Assembly: GCA_030540535.1 (NCBI GenBank)
Contig: JAUNWB010000021.1
Span: 1-9,973, forward strand
Direction: 5' to 3'
Origin: Elusimicrobiales bacterium
GTDB taxonomy: Bacteria; Elusimicrobiota; Elusimicrobia; Elusimicrobiales; Elusimicrobiaceae
DNA length: 9,973 nucleotides
The notes beneath the pieces are model-generated. The model had not been told where the DNA came from, did not search any database, and saw only the letters and a list, made by a program, of their open reading frames with translations. Positions within the stretch are counted from its first letter, which is position 1. The number at the start of each line of letters is the position of its first letter. The translations under genes were made by a program, and so were the position numbers. Positions 4,669 through 9,973 of the stretch are shown here, one piece after another.

Positions 4669-6179
4669 ACCCGCTCGAATAGCTGGCGGAGGAAATCGTC
4701 CCAATCGCCGCTGCGGCGCGTCAGCCAAAATAAAGCCGCCAAAAAGATAATCCCGCCGATGAGTACAGTTACAAACGCATTTGTACCCGCCCCGAAAAAC
4801 GCGTACACGGCCGACGGAAACAGCGCAATCACGTTGACTGCCAGCAGCCGCGCCGCCCGGCGCAGGGAAAACCCGTACGCTATAAACGGGAAGTGCTTTC
4901 TAAAGAATAAATAATTTACATACAGCCCTACAAAACAGCACGCAATCTGCGCGTACGGATACGCAAATGCGCCCCATAACCGCACCGTCACCGGGGTTAG
5001 TGCGATAAACAGCACAATTCCCGCCAGCGCATAAGGCAAAAATTCTTTTAATTTTCTTCCCGCCGCTACCGCGTTATTCTGCATCAGTACGGGCGCCATA
5101 AACAGCATTATCCCCATCAGCGGGCGTAAAAAGGCGGCGGCTTGCTGTACGTCCCGGGCGTTAAATTCGCCGCGTTTAAAAAACAGCGTGACGATTTCCG
5201 GCGCGTAAAAAGCCGTAAATACCGCCAGCGGCGTTAACAGAAAAAGCAAAAAGTGCTGGGTGTTCAAAAAATTATCGTTCAGGGCGGCTTTGTCGTTTTG
5301 GGCCGCGCTTTCCGTCAGCTGGATTTTAGATACGTTCGTTACGCGCAGGGTGAAAATTTCGGTGGGGGAATCGGCCAGCTGTTTGGCGTAATTAAGCGCG
5401 CTGACAAGCCCGGCCGAAAGCCCGCTGAGCAGATACAGCGGCAGCAGGCTGGCCACGATGTTGGCCAGTTCAATCAGCTGGTTGCTGGCCAGGTTTTTGG
5501 CAAACGCGCGTGCGGGCCGGACGGAAACATGCGTAAAGTTCCACGCCAGTTCCTTTTTCATCATCCATAAAAAGACCGCAATTTGAACCGCATTGGCCGC
5601 GGCCATGCCGTAAATCATGCTGATAATGCCCGCCGTCCGGCCAAAGCACAGCAGAAAGACCAGCGGCAAAAGTGCGTTAAGCGGCGTAAAAACCGCGGCG
5701 GCAAAGCGGCGGTACATTTCCAGCACAGCGGTTAAATAATAAGTAAGCAGCTGAAGGCCGAATAATAAAAAACCCCACGTGAGTATCGCGCGCTGGGCCG
5801 TCAGCTGGGCCGCGTCAAAGCGGGAGAATAACCCCGTCAGCCGTACGGGGCAAAAAAAGCCCAGTGCCGTCAGGCCGAGCATAAGAAGCAGATAAAAATA
5901 TAAAAAACCGTTTAATAAAGGCCGCCCGCCGTTTTCGGTTTGGGCGTCAAGCGTCATGGCTTCCGGGATGACGGCCGCCGCGTTCATGCGCTGTAAAAAC
6001 GTAACGCCGAAGCCCATCATCATAATAATATAGAAGTAAACGTCCGTCGCGCGGTCCGCGCCGAAGTACAGCGCCACCAAGAGGGCGTTGGCAAACGATA
6101 CCAGTTTCCACGCCAGCGTGGCTCCTACGGCCAGCGCGGCGCCCGTGCGGTACGAGGTGGGCTTAAAAAGATGAACCAT
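4665..6179 (-). CDS. MurJ/MviN-family lipid-linked glycan flippase (MOP superfamily)
   Basis: 504 residues, close to the usual MurJ length, with roughly 13-14 hydrophobic segments. MurJ-like landmarks are FGADRATDVYFY (39-50), ALNYAKQLADSPTEIF (261-276, matching the family's LYYA.RL...P..LF block) and TLFFKRGEFNARDVQQAA (331-348). MurJ moves lipid II across the inner membrane; relatives move other undecaprenyl-linked glycans. By eye alignment with E. coli MurJ, D39 is kept (D46 here), but R18 and R24 correspond to K25 and N31. This favours a specialised paralogue, perhaps exporting the product of the neighbouring glycosyltransferases, although it is transcribed towards them. The start is ATG 6179. 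No Shine-Dalgarno precedes it, but a TATAAT on this strand ends 7 nt upstream, so the mRNA may be nearly leaderless. Confidence 0.85.
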   Translation of the reverse strand: MVHLFKPTSYRTGAALAVGATLAWKLVSFANALLVALYFGADRATDVYFYIIMMMGFGVTFLQRMNAAAVIPEAMTLDAQTENGGRPLLNGFLYFYLLLMLGLTALGFFCPVRLTGLFSRFDAAQLTAQRAILTWGFLLFGLQLLTYYLTAVLEMYRRFAAAVFTPLNALLPLVFLLCFGRTAGIISMIYGMAAANAVQIAVFLWMMKKELAWNFTHVSVRPARAFAKNLASNQLIELANIVASLLPLYLLSGLSAGLVSALNYAKQLADSPTEIFTLRVTNVSKIQLTESAAQNDKAALNDNFLNTQHFLLFLLTPLAVFTAFYAPEIVTLFFKRGEFNARDVQQAAAFLRPLMGIMLFMAPVLMQNNAVAAGRKLKEFLPYALAGIVLFIALTPVTVRLWGAFAYPYAQIACCFVGLYVNYLFFRKHFPFIAYGFSLRRAARLLAVNVIALFPSAVYAFFGAGTNAFVTVLIGGIIFLAALFWLTRRSGDWDDFLRQLFERV

Positions 6180-6186
6180 ATTTGAT

Positions 6187-6194
6187 ATTATAAT
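6187..6194. promoter_or_regulatory. Palindromic shared -10 box for divergent flippase and gatB genes
   Basis: The 8-nt palindrome ATTATAAT holds a perfect TATAAT on both strands: 6189-6194 for gatB (+) and 6192-6187 for the flippase (-). The whole gap between the start codons is 34 nt. Expected start points are near 6201 for gatB, at its AGGAG ribosome site (6200-6204), and near 6180 for the flippase, one base before its ATG. No good -35 box is seen on either side. Confidence 0.5.
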
Positions 6195-6213
6195 AATTTA
6201 GGAGAATAATATC

Positions 6214-7659
6214 GTGACTACCCAATTTGAACCCGTTATCGGGCTGGAGATACACGTCCAGCTCGCCAGCAAAACCAAACTGTTTTGCGCCTGTCCCAAC
6301 GGCGTGGGCGAAGATACCAAGCCCAACACCGCCATCTGCCCCGTTTGCGCGGGCCATCCCGGCGTTATGCCCGTGCTGACCGAGGGCGCTTTGTCCCTGG
6401 CCGTCCGCGCGGGGCTGAGCATGAACTGCGTTACCAACCGCCGTTCCACCTTTTCGCGCAAACATTATTTCTACCCGGATTTGCCCAAAGGCTACCAAAT
6501 TACCCAGTACGACGAGCCGATTAACGGCGCGGGATATATTGAAATCACCTTTGGGCCGAAAGACAATCTGCAGAAGAAAAAAATCGGCATTCACCATGCG
6601 CATTTGGAAGAAGACGCGGCGAAATCCTCGCATTTTGCGGATTATTCGCTGGTGGACTACAACCGCGCCGGAAGCCCGCTTTTGGAAATCGTATCCATGC
6701 CGGATATGCGCTCGCCGGACGAAGCCTACGCGTATTTGACCGAAATCAAACGGCTGATGCGCTGGGTGGGTGCGTCCAACTGCGATATGGAAAAAGGCGA
6801 ACTGCGCGTGGACGTGAACGTGTCGCTGCGCCCTGTCGGGCAGGAAAAGTTCGGCACGCGTGCGGAAATCAAAAATTTGAACTCCTTTAAAGCCGTTAAA
6901 GACGCGCTGACCTACGAAATCAACCGCCAAACCGAAATTTTAAACGGTGGCGGCCAGGTGAAACAGGAAACGCGTCTGTGGGATAAAGAAGAACTGGTCA
7001 CCAAACCCATGCGCTCCAAAGAAGACGCGCTGGATTACCGCTACTTTCCGGAACCCGATTTGCCGCCCGTGGTACTTGCGGAAGAATGGCTCGAAAACGT
7101 CAAAAAAACCATGCCGGAACTGCCCGCTTCCAAGGAAGCGCGGTTTGAAAAGGCCGGGCTCTCCGCTTATGACGCGGGCGTGCTGACGAGTTCGCGCGAA
7201 ATTTCGGACTATTTCGAAGAAGTCACCAAGAGCGGCAAAGTGTCTTTAAAAACCGCTTCCAACTGGATTCAAACCGACCTTTTGGGTATGCTTAACGCCG
7301 AAAAGAAGGAAATCCAGGATTCTCCCATCCCGGCCGCGCGCCTGGCGGAACTTTTGGAAATGGCCGAAAGCGGCAAAATCAACCGCAAGCAGGCCCGCGA
7401 AGTGTTCGACGAAATTTGGAAAACGGGCGAAGCCCCTGCCGCCGTGGTGGAAAAACGCGGTATGGTGCAGGTGAGCGACGAAGGCCAGCTGGAAGAATGG
7501 GCCAAAGCCGCCATCGCCGCCAACCCCAAAGCGGTGGCCGATTACCAAAAAGGCAACAAAGCGGCTATCGGCGCGCTGGTGGGCGGAGTGATGAAGATGA
7601 GCAAAGGCAAAGCCAATCCGCGCATCATCAGCCAAATGCTCGGCAAACTGCTGGGCTAA
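6214..7659 (+). CDS. gatB: Asp/Glu-tRNA(Asn/Gln) amidotransferase subunit B
   Basis: 481 residues, the normal full length. It starts at GTG 6214 with AGGAG (6200-6204) 9 nt upstream. Family hallmarks are VIGLEIHVQL (8-17), cysteine pairs C25/C27 and C42/C45 at the zinc-site position, SRKHYFYPDLPKGYQITQYDEPI (81-103), HLEEDA (130-135), the GatB signature VDYNRAGSPLLE (147-158), and a C-terminal YqeY-like tRNA-binding domain (about 330-481). In the GatCAB complex, GatB activates the side chain of Glu-tRNA(Gln) or Asp-tRNA(Asn) with ATP and accepts ammonia from GatA. This indicates indirect synthesis of Gln-tRNA and/or Asn-tRNA in this organism. gatC and gatA are not adjacent here; the gene stands alone between a divergent flippase and its own terminator. 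Confidence 0.98.
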   Translation: MTTQFEPVIGLEIHVQLASKTKLFCACPNGVGEDTKPNTAICPVCAGHPGVMPVLTEGALSLAVRAGLSMNCVTNRRSTFSRKHYFYPDLPKGYQITQYDEPINGAGYIEITFGPKDNLQKKKIGIHHAHLEEDAAKSSHFADYSLVDYNRAGSPLLEIVSMPDMRSPDEAYAYLTEIKRLMRWVGASNCDMEKGELRVDVNVSLRPVGQEKFGTRAEIKNLNSFKAVKDALTYEINRQTEILNGGGQVKQETRLWDKEELVTKPMRSKEDALDYRYFPEPDLPPVVLAEEWLENVKKTMPELPASKEARFEKAGLSAYDAGVLTSSREISDYFEEVTKSGKVSLKTASNWIQTDLLGMLNAEKKEIQDSPIPAARLAELLEMAESGKINRKQAREVFDEIWKTGEAPAAVVEKRGMVQVSDEGQLEEWAKAAIAANPKAVADYQKGNKAAIGALVGGVMKMSKGKANPRIISQMLGKLLG

Positions 7660-7677
7660 CCGCTGAAATAAGTTTAT

Positions 7678-7706
7678 AAACGGGCTCCACTCGGAGCCCG
7701 TTTTTT
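7678..7706 (+). terminator. Rho-independent terminator of gatB
   Basis: AAACGGGCTCC (7678-7688) pairs with GGAGCCCGTTT (7693-7703) around an ACTC loop, followed by further T to 7706. It begins 19 nt after the gatB stop codon. Confidence 0.93.
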
Positions 7707-7733
7707 GTTGTCTGCAAAATACCCGTTTTATTT

Positions 7734-7927
7734 CCCCGCCCTTAGTCCTGTTTATGTCGTTGCTGTTGTTGTTTGTGCAGGCCTTAATCCTGTTTATAAA
7801 ACGCCTCAAGGCGGAAAACGTTTTTATTTGTTTGAGCGAAGCGAGTTGTAAAAACGTCCGCTGAGAATGCGTTTTATAGGATCTGGCCTGCGAGTTTTTT
7901 GCTTACTTTTTGTCGATACAAAAAGTA
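7734..7927 (+). repeat. Structured intergenic repeat, copy B
   Basis: Same order of parts as copy A: leader 7734-7755 (22 of 22 identical to A), apical loop 7827-7848 (GAGCGAAGCGAG, 21 of 22) and tail 7895-7927 (33 of 33). The hairpin has an outer helix ATAAAACGC (7796-7804) with GCGTTTTAT (7869-7877). The middle helix is CTCA/GCGG (7805-7808, 7811-7814) with CCGCTGAG (7858-7865), AG bulged. An AAA bulge (7815-7817) precedes the inner helix ACGTTTTTA (7818-7826) with TAAAAACGT (7849-7857). The tail hairpin is TACTTTTTGT (7904-7913) with ACAAAAAGTA (7918-7927), loop CGAT. Unlike A, part of the leader is present twice: CTTAGTCCTGTTTAT (7741-7755) and CTTAATCCTGTTTAT (7783-7797), 42 nt apart. 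A GTT-rich stretch separates them. No protein is credibly encoded. Confidence 0.85.
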
Positions 7928-7986
7928 GTGCATAACCTTGCGACATGTCTAAACAGTGTGGCTTTAACTAGTCTAATGAGCGCGGA

Positions 7987-8031
7987 CAAGTGGGGAGCCC
8001 AGGCTCTGGGCCTTGATTCTTTTTTTTTTTT
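7987..8031 (+). terminator. Candidate hairpin with 12-T tract upstream of the pilin promoter
   Basis: GCCCAG (7997-8002) pairs with CTGGGC (8006-8011), loop GCT. CAAG (7987-7990) can extend it with CTTG (8012-8015) across a 6-nt bulge. ATTC separates this from twelve consecutive T (8020-8031). It may end transcription coming from copy B, but the gap between stem and T-tract makes it an untidy terminator. The T-tract ends 20 nt before the -35 box of the pilin promoter and could act as an upstream promoter element. Apart from it, I see nothing recognisable in 7928-8051. Confidence 0.35.
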
Positions 8032-8051
8032 GATATCCTACTCCTAACGGG

Positions 8052-8080
8052 TTGATTTTTGGGGTATGTGGTGTTAAAAT
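8052..8080 (+). promoter_or_regulatory. Sigma70-type promoter of the pilin gene
   Basis: TTGATT (8052-8057) and TAAAAT (8075-8080) are 17 nt apart. TGT at 8072-8074 makes it an extended -10 promoter (TGTTAAAAT). The start would fall near 8087, giving a leader of about 34 nt that ends in the AAGGAG ribosome site. Confidence 0.7.
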
Positions 8081-8120
8081 AAATAATAACCTTGTAAATC
8101 AACGCGCTAAGGAGTTTTTT

Positions 8121-8636
8121 ATGAAAAAAGGTTTTACGCTTATAGAGTTGTTAGTCGTCGTCTTAATCATCGGTATTTTGTCTGCTGTGGCTCTCCCGCA
8201 GTACCGCGTGGCGGTGGAAAAGAGCCGCCTTACCCAACAGATGGTTTTGGTGGATGCCGTCGTGCGCGCCCAGGAAGTGTATTATATGGCAAACGGTCAG
8301 TTTGCAAACGATTTGAGCGAGTTGGACTTCGGGCTTCCCGGCGGATGTACGTTCCCCGGTGGTGCCGCTGACTTAACCTGGGCAAATTGTGGGAAATTTT
8401 CCATCAACTATAAGCACGGTTCCAACTGTAACGTACACGGTTCCAACGCGTTGCGGTGGGACCAGGGGAACTTACATTATGAAAAATTAATGTCGGTCGG
8501 CGGGTGTACGGGGGGAACTTATTGTCATGCGCAAACCTCGGATAACGTTGCCCAAAGCGTATGCAAAAGCCTGGGGGGAACGAATCCCACGGCAAATGCG
8601 CTTTTCAGCGGATTTACGCGTTATACGCTTCCTTAA
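8121..8636 (+). CDS. Type IV prepilin / pseudopilin
   Basis: The ATG at 8121 is chosen because AAGGAG (8109-8114) lies 6 nt upstream and it gives the canonical short class III leader; a frame extension to 8052 would bury the leader and overlap the promoter. The protein has 171 residues: leader MKKG, predicted cleavage G4/F5, conserved glutamate E9 (E5 of the mature form), then a hydrophobic helix to about residue 25 and the amphipathic helix through about 57. The C-terminal domain has six cysteines (76, 90, 103, 129, 135, 148), probably disulphide-bonded, and ends FTRYTLP. Prepilin peptidase would process it at the membrane before assembly into a pilus or pseudopilus. No pilus assembly genes are adjacent, so it is an isolated pilin gene, a pattern I recall for Elusimicrobium genomes. 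Major or minor role is undecidable. Confidence 0.93.
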   Translation: MKKGFTLIELLVVVLIIGILSAVALPQYRVAVEKSRLTQQMVLVDAVVRAQEVYYMANGQFANDLSELDFGLPGGCTFPGGAADLTWANCGKFSINYKHGSNCNVHGSNALRWDQGNLHYEKLMSVGGCTGGTYCHAQTSDNVAQSVCKSLGGTNPTANALFSGFTRYTLP

Positions 8637-8641
8637 AACAT

Positions 8642-8670
8642 AAAAAATCCCCGGGTTTCCCCGGGGATTT
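8642..8670 (-). terminator. Terminator serving the HU-family gene (minus strand)
   Basis: A strong stem, ATCCCCGGG (8647-8655) with CCCGGGGAT (8660-8668), loop TTTC, extendable by two A:T pairs. Read on the minus strand it is followed by a T6 run (complement of 8642-8647). On the plus strand the sequence after it is not T-rich, so it fits the minus-strand gene best, although it may also slow pilin read-through. Confidence 0.8.
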
Positions 8671-8680
8671 AAATTGTCTG

Positions 8681-8709
8681 TCCCGGGCGGTTGCTCCGGG
8701 AATTTTTTT
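8681..8709 (+). terminator. Terminator serving the pilin gene (plus strand)
   Basis: TCCCGG (8681-8686) pairs with CCGGGA (8696-8701) around a 9-nt loop, followed by seven T (8703-8709). The T-tract includes two bases of the HU-family stop codon on the other strand, so the two convergent genes are packed end to end with one terminator each. Confidence 0.75.
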
Positions 8710-8971
8710 ACTTCTTTAGTAAATTTTCAGACGGTTTAAAACGCACTTTTTGTTTGGCGGGCACCTGTACTTTTTCGCCCGTTTTGGGGTTGTGGCGCGT
8801 TACGGGGCGCGCCGTTTTTAATTGGAACGATCCAAAATTGCTGATTACTACTTTGCCGTCCCGTTTCAAACCGTGTTTAATAATTTCAAAAACTTTATCT
8901 ACCGACATTTTGGCCTGTTTTTTGTCTAAAACATGCCGGGTTAAGTGCCGGATTACGTCGTCCTTATTCAT
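8708..8971 (-). CDS. HU/IHF-family nucleoid DNA-binding protein
   Basis: The start chosen is the ATG at 8971, with AAAGGA 8 nt upstream on the minus strand. It gives an 87-residue protein beginning MNKDDVIRHL, close to the usual 90; the frame extension upstream would overlap gpsA and lacks family similarity. HU-fold features are an N-terminal helical dimerisation part (1-40), the VVISNFGSFQLKTARP strand block (41-56), and the DNA-embracing arm with the intercalating proline in HNPKTGE (60-66), followed by VQVPAKQKVRFKPSENLLKK. It bends and compacts DNA as a dimer. HU or IHF subtype is not decidable from this alone. It lies 41 nt downstream of gpsA with no terminator between, so the two are probably cotranscribed. 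Confidence 0.95.
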   Translation of the reverse strand: MNKDDVIRHLTRHVLDKKQAKMSVDKVFEIIKHGLKRDGKVVISNFGSFQLKTARPVTRHNPKTGEKVQVPAKQKVRFKPSENLLKK

Positions 8972-9012
8972 TTTCTTCGTCCTTTGGCCTATTTTTTTGT
9001 TGCGGAATAAAT

Positions 9013-9973
9013 TTATTTGTTGCCCCGGTTGGTAAATCCCATGGCGTGCAGCAGCACATAGGGTTTTTTGCCCTGGCAGACAATCTGCCAAATGGCGTCG
9101 ATAATCGGGGTTTTGAGGTTATTTTTGCGGGCGATATCGTACACGCTTTGTACGGAGTTCACGCCCTCGGCAATCGTGCCCACTTCTTTCTTGGCTTCTT
9201 CCAAAGAAAGGCCCGCGCCCAGCTTTTCGCCCAACCGGCGGTTGCGGGAAATGGCGGACATACCCGTCAAAATTGCGTCGCCGAATCCGGCCAGACTGTA
9301 GACGGTTCCCGCCTGCCCGCCCTGGCTGACGATGATATCGTTCATCTCCTGCAAAGCCTGGGTGATAAGGGCGGCTTTGGCGTTGGCGCCGTCGCCGATG
9401 CCGTCGATAACGCCGCATCCGATGGCAAGCACATTTTTAATGCCGCCGCCGTATTCCACGCCGCGGCGGTCCGAAGCCGGGACGACGATAATCGGGTCCC
9501 CGCTCATTACGTCGCGGATTTCATCCACGAGCGCCGGGTCTTTCCCGGCCAGCATGATTTTGGTCGGCACATTCTGCGCCACTTCCAGCGCAAAGCTGGG
9601 GCCGGAAAACGCGAGCGTTTTATCTTTCAGCTGCGGCAGTTCTTCTTCGATAAGTTCGCAAATGGTTTTAAAAGTCCCGTCTTCATTACCTTTGGACGCG
9701 CTGACTACAGGTACCGCGCGGCCATTTAATAGGGGTTTTAATTGTTCGCGGCAGAACATGCGGATGGCTTTGGAAGAAATGACGAAAACGATTAAATCGG
9801 TGTCTTTTACGGCTTCTTCCACGCTGGCCGTCAGACGGATATTGTCGTGAATTTTAAAATTGGGGATGTTCGGGTGGCGGCCCATGGTTTTAAGCACGTT
9901 GAGCAGCTGTTCGTTGTATTCCCACAGCGAAACGCTGTAGCCTTTCTGGGCCAAATGCTGGGCGATAACGCTG
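9013..9973 (-). CDS. gpsA: NAD(P)-dependent glycerol-3-phosphate dehydrogenase, N-terminus cut by window edge
   Basis: The frame stays open to the window end; 319 residues are visible, and about 10-15 with the start codon and the GxGxxG dinucleotide loop are missing. An apparent start at 9954 is an internal TTG codon in ...QHLAQKGYSVSLWEY, which belongs to the Rossmann fold. Visible landmarks are VVSASKGNE, the conserved AFSGPSFALEVAQNVPT block (SGPSF at 123-127 of the visible part), GGGIKNVLAIGCGVIDGIGDGANAKAAL with the probable catalytic lysine at visible residue 179, and LAGFGDAILTGMSAISRNRRLGEKL. The enzyme reduces dihydroxyacetone phosphate to sn-glycerol-3-phosphate in the cytoplasm, the entry point to phospholipid synthesis. 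It is the upstream partner of the HU-family gene. Confidence 0.97.
   Translation of the reverse strand, partial: SVIAQHLAQKGYSVSLWEYNEQLLNVLKTMGRHPNIPNFKIHDNIRLTASVEEAVKDTDLIVFVISSKAIRMFCREQLKPLLNGRAVPVVSASKGNEDGTFKTICELIEEELPQLKDKTLAFSGPSFALEVAQNVPTKIMLAGKDPALVDEIRDVMSGDPIIVVPASDRRGVEYGGGIKNVLAIGCGVIDGIGDGANAKAALITQALQEMNDIIVSQGGQAGTVYSLAGFGDAILTGMSAISRNRRLGEKLGAGLSLEEAKKEVGTIAEGVNSVQSVYDIARKNNLKTPIIDAIWQIVCQGKKPYVLLHAMGFTNRGNK

Noticed and set aside
6163..6930. 255-residue open frame on the minus strand over the start of gatB
   Set aside because: Antisense to the conserved core of GatB, spans the promoter region and flippase start, and has a shadow-like composition.
8052..8120. Longer N-terminus for the pilin (start near 8052)
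   Set aside because: It would place 23 residues before the MKKGFTLIE leader, overlap the promoter boxes and ignore the well-placed AAGGAG at 8109-8114.
8972..9091. Longer N-terminus for the HU-family protein (start near 9091)
   Set aside because: The extra 40 residues overlap the gpsA coding end in another frame, do not resemble HU, and ATG 8971 has a good AAAGGA site.
9046..9729. 227-residue open frame on the plus strand opposite gpsA
   Set aside because: Mirror frame of a clearly conserved gpsA; no ribosome site or protein signature.

Overview
The window looks like a bacterial chromosome segment of moderate GC content, tentatively from the phylum Elusimicrobiota (Elusimicrobium-like, possibly gut-derived). 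The main clue is a lone prepilin of the short, cysteine-bearing kind (MKKGFTLIELLVVVLIIGILSAVALPQYR start) that is abundant in that group. The other genes are generic and the phylum call is an inference. The gene order is that of ordinary housekeeping chromosome: no phage, plasmid, transposase or CRISPR genes are visible.

Layout. Positions 1-816 (+) hold the C-terminal part of an oligopeptide-type ABC transporter solute-binding protein, closed by a terminator. Positions 880-1405 contain no credible gene but are packed with hairpins, including copy A of a structured repeat (about 1118-1318). An initiator tRNA-fMet (1406-1479) follows with its own promoter-like boxes and terminator. A three-gene glycosyltransferase operon runs 1589-4668 (+): GT4, GT4, GT2. 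A convergent MurJ/MviN-family flippase lies at 4665-6179 (-), with stop codons overlapping the last glycosyltransferase. A 34-nt divergent intergenic region with a palindromic -10 box separates it from gatB (6214-7659, +). Positions 7734-7927 hold copy B of the structured repeat. A promoter (8052-8080) drives a type IV prepilin (8121-8636, +). Two terminators facing opposite ways separate the pilin from an HU/IHF-family DNA-binding protein (8708-8971, -), which lies downstream of gpsA (9013 to the window end, -, N-terminus cut off).

Functions. The glycosyltransferases and the flippase together suggest assembly and export of a lipid-linked surface glycan. gatB implies transamidation-dependent Gln-tRNA and/or Asn-tRNA synthesis. 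gpsA makes glycerol-3-phosphate for phospholipids.

The strongest unexplained signal is the two-copy repeat. Both copies fold into the same three-helix hairpin with a nearly invariant 22-nt apical loop, while the helices differ in sequence yet stay paired. This is covariation visible within one window. A shared downstream hairpin (identical over 33 nt) follows each copy. Secondary points are an initiator tRNA with an odd anticodon arm (C33, A29:U41), a glycosyltransferase that has lost its EX7E motif, a MurJ homologue lacking key arginines, and a 12-T tract just upstream of the pilin promoter.
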